64,000 nt of DNA from Microbacterium sp. zg-Y625 (GCF_030246925.1 NZ_CP126740.1:2046001-2110000), one strand, 5' to 3'. Positions 35,014 through 43,833 are shown, counted from the stretch's first letter. A program made the numbers and translations. Notes: generated by a model not told the origin, from the sequence alone.

Positions 35014-35780
35014 CGACGACGGATGGGATGACGATGACGCACGCGCGCGCGGCCGCTGACGGCACGCTCGGGATCGAGTTCTGCGGGGAATGGCATCACC
35101 CGACGCCCGGCACCACCTTCTCGGTGGGCAGGGACGCCGACCTCACCGTGGACACCAATCAGTACCTGCACCGGCGCCTGCTCGCCTTCGACGCCGACGG
35201 GGACCTCTGGTGGATGTCGAACACCGGCCAGTCGATCTCGGTGAGCATCGCCACGCCCGACGGCGCCTACCAGGCGGTGCTGGGTCCGGGCGCCCGCGTG
35301 CCGCTGGTCTTCCCCGAGGTGACGGTGATGTTCTCCGCCGGGGCGTACACCTACGAGCTGACGGTGCGCAACGATGCAGCGAGCTTCACCGGACGTGCGC
35401 CGCAGGATGCGAGCGACGTCGGCGACGGCACCACCACGATCGGCGCGGTCACCCTCACGCCGAGCCAGCGGCTTCTGCTGATCGCACTGTGCGAACCCAT
35501 CCTGCGCGGCGGGATGGTCGGGTCCAGTCAGCTGCCCTCCTCGGCCGCGGCAGCGGCCCGGCTGGGGTGGCCGCTGACCACCTTCAACCGCAAGCTCGAC
35601 AACGTCTGCGACAAGCTCGACCGCGAGGGCGTGCAGGGGCTGCGGGGCGGTGTCGGCAAGCTCGCCACCAACCGACGCGCGCGTCTGGTCGAGCACGCGA
35701 TCCTGTCCCGCCTGGTCACGCCGCAGGACCTCGATCTGCTCGAGGTGGCCGCGGCCGCAAGTGAGAAGAGCCCCCGATGA
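35010..35780 (+). CDS. degenerate-FHA protein with C-terminal helical, HTH-like domain
   Basis: The product is 256 residues. The N-terminal 100 residues resemble an FHA fold (FSVGRDADLTVDTNQYLHRR), but the Ser-x-x-His and STNG loops are altered (LHRRLL, SNTGQS), so phosphothreonine binding is doubtful. Residues about 140-245 are helical (LTPSQRLLLIALCEPIL, PLTTFNRKLDNVCDKL) and resemble a winged helix. ATG at 35010 overlaps the kinase stop and the stop overlaps the secretion ATPase start (ATGA). It may link kinase signalling to the secretion ATPase or to transcription. The function is unknown. Confidence 0.75.
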   Translation: MTTTDGMTMTHARAAADGTLGIEFCGEWHHPTPGTTFSVGRDADLTVDTNQYLHRRLLAFDADGDLWWMSNTGQSISVSIATPDGAYQAVLGPGARVPLVFPEVTVMFSAGAYTYELTVRNDAASFTGRAPQDASDVGDGTTTIGAVTLTPSQRLLLIALCEPILRGGMVGSSQLPSSAAAAARLGWPLTTFNRKLDNVCDKLDREGVQGLRGGVGKLATNRRARLVEHAILSRLVTPQDLDLLEVAAAASEKSPR

Positions 35781-38700
35781 AGATCCGCGTCACCCTGCGC
35801 CGTCCCGACGGCTCGACCGAGGACATCGCCCTGGCCGCCGAGCCGGGTGTGCGCGTGGGCGAGGTGGCCGACTCTATCGTCGCCCGCGACCCGCAGGGCG
35901 CCTACCGCGGTCCCGGGTACGCTCCCGGCACGGTGACGCTCGAAGCACGCGCCTCCGCCGTCGGCGGCGCGTCCGAGGCGCTCGACCCCGACGACACCCT
36001 CGCCGACCTCGCGCTGGCATCGGGGGTGGAGGTCGGCGTCGTGGGACTCGACGACGCCCCCCGCGCCGATGTCGCGTACATCGAGATCGTCGGCGGCCGC
36101 TTCGCCGGACGCCGCTACACCGTTCCGCGGGGATCGACGGTCATCGGGCGCGGCGACGACTGCGGTGTGGTGCTGGATGACGCGATGGTCTCCAAACGCC
36201 ACGCGCGCCTGCACGTCGGGCGCGACCGCATCGAGCTGATCGACCTCAACTCCGCCAACGGCATCATCGTGCAGGGGGCGCCCGTCGGCCGCCTCGAGAT
36301 GCAGCACGGGCAGGACGTCGTGCTGGGAAGCACCGTCATCCGCGCCGGGTTCCTGCCCTCCGAGACGACGCAGGCCTCCCCCATCGGCGAGGTGCGTCTG
36401 ACGCGGTCGCCGAGTGTCGAGCCGCGCTACATCGGCCGGGAGCTGGAAGGCGCCGAGCCGCCCACTCCGGCTGACCCGCAGCCGTTCCCGTGGGCTGCCG
36501 CGATCCTCCCCGCCATCGCCGGCCTCGCGATGTTCGCGATCCTGCGGTCGCCGACCGTGCTCATCTTCGTCGCGATCTCGCCGCTGATGATGATCAGCAC
36601 GTGGGCGACCGCCAAGTCGCAGCAGCGGCGCAAGAAGCGCATGGAGCACGAGCGGTTCGTCGCCCAGATGGAACGCCTGTCGGCCCGGCTTGCGCGCGAG
36701 CGGGAAGAGGAATCCCGCATCCGCGCGCGCGAGGCCGTGCCGCTGCACGAGATCTACGACGCCGTGCAGGAGTGCGCGCCGCTGGTGTGGACGCGCCGCC
36801 CCGAGCACTGGTCGTTCCTGCAGGTGCGCCTCGGGGTCGGCGACGTGCCCACCCGCAACACCGTGAAGGAGACCGGGAACACCGACCGCGCCCTCCCCGA
36901 GCAGGTGGAGCAGCTCGAAAAGCTCATCGCCACCTACGAGCTCGTGCCCCGCACGCCGGTCGTGGAGAAGCTGTCGGATGCCGGTGCGCTCGGCATCGCC
37001 GGCGACCCCGCCGCCGTCGCAGCCTACGGTCGCGCGCTCGCCGCGCAGGTGGCGGGACTGCACGCCCCGAGCGACGTCGTCATCGGCGGGCTTCTGGGCC
37101 CCGCCTGGGCAGCGCAGTTCGCCGACGCGAAGTGGCTCCCGCACGCCATGCAGTCCGACGCCGTCTTCGGCGGCGCACCGTTCGCCGACACCGCCTCGGC
37201 GGCGGCGAACCTGCTGTCACGGCTCGAAGAGACCCTGAGCGCGCGCTCGCCGCGCGGCGAGGACGGTCCGCTGCAGCTGGGCGCGATCGACGACAAGCGG
37301 GCCGCGCTCACCGCCGGTGCCACCGTGGGCGCCGACTCCCGCTCCGAGAACGGGTTCGACGGCCCACTGCCGGCGATCGTCGTGCTCATCTCCGACGACG
37401 CTCCCGTCGACCGCGCGCGGCTCATCCAGGTGCTGGAACGCGCCGCCGGTCGCGGCGTGTACCCGATCTGGATGGCCACCGACACCGCGGCGCTGCCCGC
37501 CGCGTGCCGCACGTTCGTCGAGCTCGGCCCCGACGGCTCGGCAGCCGTCGGCTACGTGCGCCTCGGCCGCACGCTGACCCCCGTCGAGGTGGAGGGTCTC
37601 ACCGCACCGCAGTTCGCGCAGTTCTGCCGCCGGCTGGCGTCGTATGTCGACGCCGGCGAGATCGGCGCCGACACCAGCGACGTCCCCCGCTCGGTGCCCA
37701 TGCTGCAACTCATCGGCAAGGAGATGGCCACCGCCCCGGGCGCCGTCGTCGACCGCTGGGAGCAGAACGGCTCCATCCTCTCCGCCGCCACCCGCGCGCC
37801 GGCGACCCCGAAGCTGCGCGCGATCGTGGGCCAGGCGGGTTCCGGTGCGATGCACCTCGACCTGCGCGCACAGGGCCCGCACGCCCTCGTCGGCGGCACC
37901 ACCGGCTCGGGCAAGAGCGAGTTCCTGCAGGCCTGGGTGCTCGGAATGGCTGCCGAGTACAGTCCGCAGCGCGTCACGTTCCTCTTCGTCGACTACAAGG
38001 GCGGCGCCGCCTTCGCGGAGTGCACGGCGCTCCCCCACTGCGTGGGACTGGTCACGGACTTGAGCCCCCACCTCGTGCGGCGGGCGCTCGTGAGCCTGCG
38101 GGCCGAGCTGCACCACCGTGAGACGCTCTTCACCCGTAAGAAGGCCAAGGACATCCTCGAGCTCGAGAAGCGCGGCGACCCCGACACCCCGCCGGCGCTC
38201 GTCATCGTGATCGACGAGTTCGCGGCGCTCGTCAACGAGGTGCCCGACTTCGTCGATGGGGTCGTCGACGTCGCCCAGCGCGGCCGTTCGCTCGGCATCC
38301 ACCTCATCATGGCCACGCAGCGCCCCGCCGGCGTCATCAAGGACAACCTGCGCGCCAACACCAACATGCGCGTGGCCCTGCGCATGGCGGACGAGGTCGA
38401 CTCCGACGACGTCATCGGCACGAAGGATGCCGCCGGCTTCGACCCCGCCATCCCCGGCCGCGGTGCCGCCAAGACGGGACCCGGCCGCCTGACCGTCTTC
38501 CAGTCCGCCTACACCGGCGGCTGGAGCTTCGTCGAGGAGGAGGCCCCCGAGGTCGCGCTGGAGTCGTTCGCGTTCGGTCCGCCCCGCCGGTGGGAGGCGC
38601 CCAAGACCGAATCGGCTTCTGCCGAGCGCGATCTCGGCCCGACCGACCAGCAGCGCCTCGTGGCGACGATGGTGCAGGCCTCGCAGGCGGCGGCGATCGA

Positions 38701-40294
38701 GCCGCCGCGCCGCCCCTGGCTCGACGAGCTCGCCACCGTCTACGACCTCACCCTGCTGCGCCAGCGCACCGACCAGAAGCTGCTGCTGGGCGTGCAGGAC
38801 GTGCCGCAGCGCCAGGCCCAGGACACCGTGTACTTCGAGCCCGACGACGAGGGCCACCTGGCGATCTTCGGCACCGGCGGTGCGGGCAAGAGCGCGACGC
38901 TGCGGACCCTCGCCGTCGCCGCCGGCATCACCCCGCGCGGAGGCCCCGTGCACGTGTACGGGCTGGACTTCGGCTCCGGAGGCCTGCGGATGCTCGAGGC
39001 GATGCCGCACGTCGGCGCCGTCATCCCCGCCGACGCCGGCGAACGGGTGACGCGCCTGTTCCGCATGCTGAAGGCAGAGCTGGACCGTCGCGGCGAGGCG
39101 TACGCCGCCGTCAACGCCGGCACGATCTCGCAGTACCGCAGCCTGGCGGGACGCCCCGACGAGGCGCGCATCCTCGTGCTCATCGACGGGTTCCCGACCT
39201 TCCGCTCCGAGTACGAGGCGGTCACGGGACGGGCCGACGCCTACCAGGTTTTCCAGCAGATCATGACCGACGGTCGCTCCGTCGGCATCCACGTCGCCCT
39301 CACCGCCGACCGCGGCCAGGCCGTGCCGACCGCGCTGCAGTCCACCATCCAGAAGCGGGTGGTGCTGCGCCTGTCTGACTCCGACGCCTACCCGATGGTC
39401 GGGGCTCCCCGCGACGTGCTGTCCGCCGAATCGGCGCCCGGACGCGCCATCGTCGACGGGCTCGAGACGCAGATCGCCGTCATCGGCGGCACCACCGACC
39501 CGCGCGCCCAGGCTCAGGCGATCGGTGAGTTCGCGGATGCCATGCGCAGGCGGGGCCGCACCGAGGCGCCGGCGGTGCGGGCGCTCCCCGAGACGTACGG
39601 GATGGACGATCTGCCGGCGCAGCTCGACGGTCGTCCGGTGCTGGGCTTGTCCGGCGACACCCTGGGCCCCATTGCGTTCGAGCCGAACGGGCTCTTCGTG
39701 GTGGCCGGCGCCCCGCAGAGCGGGCGCTCGAACGCATTGCACGCCATGGCCGAGGCGGTGCGGCGGGCGAATCCTGCGGTGCGGCGGTACTACATCGGCA
39801 GCGCGCGCTCCCCGCTGCGCGACGCCGTGGCCTGGGACGACAGTGCCGTGGACGGCAGCTCGGCGAGCCGGCTCATCGACGGCATCCTGCAGGACGAGCG
39901 GGGTCTCGAGGGCGTTGCGGTCTTCCTGGAGGGCGCTGCGGAGTACTCGACCTCCATCGCCGAGATGCCCCTGTCGGACTTCGCCAAGCGGGTCAAACGC
40001 GGTGACGGCCTGCTCGTCGCCGAGGGCGAGACGAGCGACTGGACCACAGGGTTCGGCCTGCTGGGCGACATCAAGTCGGCCCGCCGCGGTGTGGTGCTGC
40101 AGCCGGACACCCACGACGGCGAAGTGGTGCTCAAGACCGCGTTCCCGCGCCTGCTCAAGCGCGAGTTCCCCGTCGGCCGCGCCATGCTCGCCGTCGGCGG
40201 CAAGACGGTGCGGGTGCAGTTCCCGCTCGTCGGCGAAGCCTCGTCGGCGGATGGGGAGTACTCCCCATTGGTCGGCGCCATAACGGTCCCATAG
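35777..40294 (+). CDS. FtsK/SpoIIIE-type secretion ATPase, EssC/EccC-like with FHA domain
   Basis: The product is 1505 residues. The order is: a ubiquitin-like N-terminal region (about 1-90), an FHA domain (about 100-190; VIGRGDD, VSKRHARLH, DLNSANG), two membrane helices (about 237-275), then three FtsK-type ATPase domains. Domain 1 has Walker A GTTGSGKS (707-714) and Walker B VIVIDEF. Domain 2 has GTGGAGKS (1032-1039) but LVLIDGF instead of a catalytic Glu. Domain 3 has GAPQSGRS (1311-1318), with Arg replacing the Walker Lys. FHA at the N-terminus resembles firmicute EssC more than mycobacterial EccC. It is the motor of a type VII secretion module for the small helical proteins downstream. 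Confidence 0.93.
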   Translation: MKIRVTLRRPDGSTEDIALAAEPGVRVGEVADSIVARDPQGAYRGPGYAPGTVTLEARASAVGGASEALDPDDTLADLALASGVEVGVVGLDDAPRADVAYIEIVGGRFAGRRYTVPRGSTVIGRGDDCGVVLDDAMVSKRHARLHVGRDRIELIDLNSANGIIVQGAPVGRLEMQHGQDVVLGSTVIRAGFLPSETTQASPIGEVRLTRSPSVEPRYIGRELEGAEPPTPADPQPFPWAAAILPAIAGLAMFAILRSPTVLIFVAISPLMMISTWATAKSQQRRKKRMEHERFVAQMERLSARLAREREEESRIRAREAVPLHEIYDAVQECAPLVWTRRPEHWSFLQVRLGVGDVPTRNTVKETGNTDRALPEQVEQLEKLIATYELVPRTPVVEKLSDAGALGIAGDPAAVAAYGRALAAQVAGLHAPSDVVIGGLLGPAWAAQFADAKWLPHAMQSDAVFGGAPFADTASAAANLLSRLEETLSARSPRGEDGPLQLGAIDDKRAALTAGATVGADSRSENGFDGPLPAIVVLISDDAPVDRARLIQVLERAAGRGVYPIWMATDTAALPAACRTFVELGPDGSAAVGYVRLGRTLTPVEVEGLTAPQFAQFCRRLASYVDAGEIGADTSDVPRSVPMLQLIGKEMATAPGAVVDRWEQNGSILSAATRAPATPKLRAIVGQAGSGAMHLDLRAQGPHALVGGTTGSGKSEFLQAWVLGMAAEYSPQRVTFLFVDYKGGAAFAECTALPHCVGLVTDLSPHLVRRALVSLRAELHHRETLFTRKKAKDILELEKRGDPDTPPALVIVIDEFAALVNEVPDFVDGVVDVAQRGRSLGIHLIMATQRPAGVIKDNLRANTNMRVALRMADEVDSDDVIGTKDAAGFDPAIPGRGAAKTGPGRLTVFQSAYTGGWSFVEEEAPEVALESFAFGPPRRWEAPKTESASAERDLGPTDQQRLVATMVQASQAAAIEPPRRPWLDELATVYDLTLLRQRTDQKLLLGVQDVPQRQAQDTVYFEPDDEGHLAIFGTGGAGKSATLRTLAVAAGITPRGGPVHVYGLDFGSGGLRMLEAMPHVGAVIPADAGERVTRLFRMLKAELDRRGEAYAAVNAGTISQYRSLAGRPDEARILVLIDGFPTFRSEYEAVTGRADAYQVFQQIMTDGRSVGIHVALTADRGQAVPTALQSTIQKRVVLRLSDSDAYPMVGAPRDVLSAESAPGRAIVDGLETQIAVIGGTTDPRAQAQAIGEFADAMRRRGRTEAPAVRALPETYGMDDLPAQLDGRPVLGLSGDTLGPIAFEPNGLFVVAGAPQSGRSNALHAMAEAVRRANPAVRRYYIGSARSPLRDAVAWDDSAVDGSSASRLIDGILQDERGLEGVAVFLEGAAEYSTSIAEMPLSDFAKRVKRGDGLLVAEGETSDWTTGFGLLGDIKSARRGVVLQPDTHDGEVVLKTAFPRLLKREFPVGRAMLAVGGKTVRVQFPLVGEASSADGEYSPLVGAITVP

Positions 40295-40297
40295 GTT
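40268..40297 (+). promoter_or_regulatory. possible internal promoter for the WXG100-like gene
   Basis: TTGGTC and TAGGTT are 18 bp apart and overlap the end of the ATPase gene. A start near 40304 would give a leader of about 43 bases with AAGGAG before the ATG at 40347. The match is only moderate. Confidence 0.35.
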
Positions 40298-40346
40298 GAA
40301 CATGTCGGCAGAGGAACTGCCGCTTCCCGGACACAAGGAGTAGATC

Positions 40347-40640
40347 ATGGCGAACCTCAACGTCACGTACGACCAGATGCAGAGCGCCGCGAATCGTCTG
40401 CGTTCGGGCCAGTCCGACCTCGAGGGCAAGCTGCAGGAGCTGCGCGCCCTGGTCAGCCAGCTCGTGCAGGACGGCTTCACCACGACCCGCGCCTCGGGTG
40501 CCTTCGACTCCTCCTACGAGCAGTTCACCTCCGGCGCCCAGCGCACCGTGCAGGGCATCGACGGCATGGCGCAGTTCCTCGAGAAGGCCGCTTCCGCGCT
40601 GCAGTCCACGGACGAGCAGCTGGCCTCTTCGATCGGCTGA
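40347..40640 (+). CDS. WXG100-family-like type VII secretion protein without WXG
   Basis: The product is 97 residues, all helical with a central turn, the size and shape of EsxA/EsxB proteins that are exported as helical hairpins. The turn reads TTRASGAFDSSYEQF: the Gly and following residues fit, but Ala stands where Trp is expected. The helix after the turn (GIDGMAQFLEKAASALQ) matches WXG100 C-terminal helices. It has a good ribosome site (AAGGAG at 40336). It sits directly after the secretion ATPase and before a strong hairpin, as expected for a highly made secreted subunit. Confidence 0.85.
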   Translation: MANLNVTYDQMQSAANRLRSGQSDLEGKLQELRALVSQLVQDGFTTTRASGAFDSSYEQFTSGAQRTVQGIDGMAQFLEKAASALQSTDEQLASSIG

Positions 40641-40652
40641 TCACAGTCCCTG

Positions 40653-40686
40653 AAGCGGGGCCGGTCCTTCACGGCCGGCCCCGCTT
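40653..40686 (+). terminator. strong hairpin after the WXG100-like gene
   Basis: AAGCGGGGCCGG pairs perfectly over 12 bp with 40675-40686 across a 10-base loop. It begins 12 bp after the stop. It probably limits transcription into the following genes, giving excess of the small protein. Confidence 0.75.
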
Positions 40687-40712
40687 CGTCGTCTGAGCGG
40701 GAGGGAGCGGCC

Positions 40713-41021
40713 ATGGTCGACCTGAAACTGGACTTCGCCGAGCTGCGCGGCAGCGCCCGCGCCGCCGAGACGGTGGCGAGCAGCTTCGCCCGGGCCGAGA
40801 GCATCGCCGCAGCTGCCGCCGCCGACACCGGTCACGACCGCCTCGCCGGCAAGGTGCGCGAGTTCGGCGAGAGCTGGGACATCGCCCGGGGAACGCTCGA
40901 GCAGAACCTGCACGTCATCGCGGACCACCTTCGCGCGGTCGTCGACACCTTCAGCGACCTCGACAGCGGCCTCGCCGCCGCCGTGGGACCCGCGCAGGAC
41001 GCGCAGGGAGCGCCCCGATGA
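40713..41021 (+). CDS. small helical ESX/EspC-like protein
   Basis: The product is 102 residues: two long helices around TGHDRLAGKVREFGESWDIA. A single Trp near the turn, and ending helix LHVIADHLRAVVDTFSDLDSGL, resemble WXG100 or EspC-type type VII partners. There is no signal peptide. A GGGAGG ribosome site lies upstream of ATG 40713. The stop overlaps the hydrolase gene start (ATGA), suggesting it is the co-secreted partner or chaperone of that protein. Confidence 0.75.
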   Translation: MVDLKLDFAELRGSARAAETVASSFARAESIAAAAAADTGHDRLAGKVREFGESWDIARGTLEQNLHVIADHLRAVVDTFSDLDSGLAAAVGPAQDAQGAPR

Positions 41022-42646
41022 GCGTGCTGCCGGGCAACCCCACCTCTCTCGCCGACCGCTCCGCCTCCTACGTCTCCTCCGCTTCGCTCATCCAGCAGGC
41101 CGCCGACGATCTGCGCGCCATCGCGTACGAGAGCACCGCCCGCTCGATGGACGGCATCCGCGACCTCAGCGCCGAGGTCGCGAGCGACCTCGATCGGGCG
41201 CACGAACGCTACTCCGGCACCGCCCGTGCGCTGCAGGAGTATGCCGTCGCGCTGAAGGCCGCCCACGATCGGGCGGACGACGCCGAGATCGCCGAGGCCC
41301 GCGCCCAGGCCGGCGCCGCCACCGCCGAGTACGAACTGCGCGCCTCGGAGCGCCGGCTGCACCTGCTCGGCGAGGCCGACGCGCCCGCCGGCAACATCCG
41401 CTCCGCCCAGGAAGAGGTCGACGCGGCTCGCGCCCGCACCGCCCGCATGGATGCCGCAGCGCAGGCGGCCCGCGCCGAGATCGAGGCGGCGCGTCAGGAC
41501 ATGGAGCGCGCGGCGCAGATCGCGATCGACCGCATCGACTCCGCTATCGACGGCACGAACGACGGGTTCTGGGATCGGGTCCGCAACGTCATCGACGACG
41601 TCGGCGACGTCTTGGGCGACATCGGCCGGTGGGTGGGCGACTTCCTCGCCGATGTCTACGCCGAGCTGCAGCGCATCATGTCCACCGTCGTGGCGCTGCT
41701 GGGCGTCGCGGTCATCCTGGTGCTGGTCTACGCGCTGCTGGCGGCGGTCCCCTTCATCGGTCCGGCCATCGCCGCCCTCGTGACGGCGGCGCTGGCAGCA
41801 TTCCTCCTCGCCAGCGTGCTGTCGGATGTGCGGGCGCCCACCCCGGTGGTCCACCGGCGCGACCTCACCGACCGGGAGTCCGCCGACAAGCCCGGCCAGC
41901 CGTCCGATCTGGCCGGAGTGCTCGCCGACGCCGGCTTCGTCGACACCCTGGGGCGCACCTATGACGCGGACGGCGAGGTCACCGCAGTGGAGGCGACGGT
42001 CATCGGCGTGACGCGCGTCGTCGACGCCGACGGCGTCGTGCGGTGGCGGGTCGCGCTGCCGAGCACGCAGGAATGGCTCTCCCGCCTGGGCGGCGATCAG
42101 GGCGGCGTGCACGACCTCGACAGCAACCTCGCCCTCGTGCTGACCCCCGCGCTGCGCTCGCAGTACGAGCGCGCCGTCATTGCGGCGATGCAGCAGGCCG
42201 GTGTGGGCCCGAACGACCCGGTCATGCTCGTCGGATTCAGCCAGGGCGGGATCATGGCCGGCACCCTGGCCGCCTACAACACCGACTACAACTGGTCGGC
42301 GGTCGTCGCCGCCGGCGCCCCGATCGACCACATGCCCATCCCGCCGCGCACGCAGGTCGTCTCCGTGCAGCACGACGGCGATCCCGTTCCGCGGCTGGAC
42401 TCCGTGGTCACCCTGGGACTCGACGGCCAGGCCCGGCAGCAGCCGCACTGGACCACGATCCAGACCGCTTCCCCGCGCGCGGACGAGGGCCTGCACGGCA
42501 TCCACAGCGCCGACGCCTACGACCAGACGCTGCAGCACCGCATCGACACGGTTCCGGCCGACACCACGCAGGACCTCGACGCGTACTTCGTCGGCGATGA
42601 CAACGCCTACGGTTACGAGCAGCGGTACTACGGGTGGTCCGAATGA
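41018..42646 (+). CDS. membrane-linked alpha/beta hydrolase with ESX-like helical N-terminus
   Basis: The product is 542 residues. Residues 1-175 are helical and coiled-coil-like, the style of type VII substrates (ALQEYAVALKAAHDRADDAE). Two hydrophobic segments occupy about 223-268. The C-terminal half is an alpha/beta hydrolase: nucleophile S408 in VGFSQGGIMAG, probable acid D455 in HDGDPVP and His at 493 or 496 in LHGIHSADAYD. It is probably a lipase/esterase-like effector or cell-envelope enzyme exported with the preceding small protein. The substrate is unknown. Overlapping starts on both sides show tight coupling. Confidence 0.85.
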   Translation: MSVLPGNPTSLADRSASYVSSASLIQQAADDLRAIAYESTARSMDGIRDLSAEVASDLDRAHERYSGTARALQEYAVALKAAHDRADDAEIAEARAQAGAATAEYELRASERRLHLLGEADAPAGNIRSAQEEVDAARARTARMDAAAQAARAEIEAARQDMERAAQIAIDRIDSAIDGTNDGFWDRVRNVIDDVGDVLGDIGRWVGDFLADVYAELQRIMSTVVALLGVAVILVLVYALLAAVPFIGPAIAALVTAALAAFLLASVLSDVRAPTPVVHRRDLTDRESADKPGQPSDLAGVLADAGFVDTLGRTYDADGEVTAVEATVIGVTRVVDADGVVRWRVALPSTQEWLSRLGGDQGGVHDLDSNLALVLTPALRSQYERAVIAAMQQAGVGPNDPVMLVGFSQGGIMAGTLAAYNTDYNWSAVVAAGAPIDHMPIPPRTQVVSVQHDGDPVPRLDSVVTLGLDGQARQQPHWTTIQTASPRADEGLHGIHSADAYDQTLQHRIDTVPADTTQDLDAYFVGDDNAYGYEQRYYGWSE

Positions 42647-43128
42647 CGACGGCGCGTTCGGCGCGCACGGTCCGCCTCGCCACGGTCGTGGTGCTGGCGG
42701 GAGTGTTCACGGGTTGCGCCCCCGCATCGACCGGCCCGACGGCGACGCCGCCCGACCAGGAGGAGACCACCATGACCCCCCTCACCGTCACCGACGCCGT
42801 GGCAGCGTCCGACCCGCGCGTCGCCGACGTGCTCACCGTCAAGGTCACCGAGTCGGGGCTGGCCCGCGTGATGAGCATCGCGGTGTCGATCACCGGGGAC
42901 GAGCCGGTGAGCGCCGAGACCGTCCGCAGCATCGCGGTCGCCGCGCTGCAGCACGCCAAGTCGGACGTCGACGACCTGAAGATCCTGGCGCGCTCGGCGG
43001 CGGACCCCGAGGTCATCCTCGATCTGTCCTCCGCCGGTGAGGGCCTCCCCCCGGAGGTGGAGTGGGTGTGGCTCAGCTCCAGCCTGCAGCTCATCGGCGC
43101 CGACCTGTCGCAGCTGAGCGCCGGATGA
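42643..43128 (+). CDS. small lipoprotein of unknown function
   Basis: The product is 161 residues. The signal peptide ends in the lipobox VFTGC (Cys near residue 26). The mature part is an unrecognised alpha/beta domain (TVTDAVAASDPRVADVLTVK, TVRSIAVAALQHAKSD). ATG at 42643 overlaps the hydrolase stop. Its place suggests an envelope partner, immunity or inhibitor protein for the hydrolase. That role rests on context only. Confidence 0.75.
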   Translation: MTTARSARTVRLATVVVLAGVFTGCAPASTGPTATPPDQEETTMTPLTVTDAVAASDPRVADVLTVKVTESGLARVMSIAVSITGDEPVSAETVRSIAVAALQHAKSDVDDLKILARSAADPEVILDLSSAGEGLPPEVEWVWLSSSLQLIGADLSQLSAG

Positions 43129-43751
43129 GCGCCACCGACACCGCCCGCCGACTCGTCTTCCGCATGGTGGGGACATGGTGGCGCATCGACCTGTCCTCCC
43201 CCGAGGCGATCTCCGAATCCACGAAGGAGATCGCCGCAGGGGTTCTCGGCCGGGCCGACGACCGCGCCACAGCACGCGCGCGCCTGCGCGACGAGCTGGG
43301 CAGGGCCGCCGCGGCGGCGGCCGACGCCGACGCGCAGCTGCTGATGATCCAGACCGACATCGGCCCCGGCCAGCCCATGTCGGCGACCCTCACGGTCTTC
43401 GAGGACGAGCGGATGCGGATGAGTCCCGCGATCGGCACCGACGCGGCATCCGTCCTCGCGGTGTTCGAGAAGTCGGTCCCGCTGGTGGATCCGGCGCGCG
43501 CCGACACCCTGGTCCGGCGACGCAGCATGGACGGCGAGGTCGCGCGCGTCCATGCCATCGAAGAGACCGTCGAGGTCGAGGACGGCGAGCGCTACACCCA
43601 GCGCCGCCTCGTGGCGCAGTACTGGTACCCGCTCCCCGGGACCAAGCGCCTTCTCACCGTCGTCTTGACCACCCCGCTCGGCGACATCCCCCACACCCTG
43701 TTGTCGTACTTCGACGCGATCGTCGCCGCCTCCGCGTTCCAGGAGGCCTGA
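43125..43751 (+). CDS. unknown protein at the end of the secretion cluster
   Basis: The product is 208 residues with no signal peptide or membrane helix. I do not recognise a family. An alpha-helical first half (SESTKEIAAGVLGRADDRAT) is followed by a mixed fold with RRLVAQYWYPLPGTKRLLTV and a C-terminal helix (LLSYFDAIVAASAF). This looks loosely like the Mog1/PsbP fold. Its start overlaps the lipoprotein stop (ATGA), and it is the last gene of the run. Confidence 0.7.
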   Translation: MSATDTARRLVFRMVGTWWRIDLSSPEAISESTKEIAAGVLGRADDRATARARLRDELGRAAAAAADADAQLLMIQTDIGPGQPMSATLTVFEDERMRMSPAIGTDAASVLAVFEKSVPLVDPARADTLVRRRSMDGEVARVHAIEETVEVEDGERYTQRRLVAQYWYPLPGTKRLLTVVLTTPLGDIPHTLLSYFDAIVAASAFQEA

Positions 43752-43833
43752 GCGCGTCGCGGCATCCGCCCGCCGCGGCATCCCCGCATTCCCGCCTCTC
43801 CGCTTCCCGGTTCGCCAGCTCCCCACAACAGGA

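Noticed and set aside
37217..40483. 1088-codon leftward open frame opposite the secretion ATPase
   Set aside because: Antisense shadow with no domains or ribosome site. The rightward frame has intact Walker motifs.
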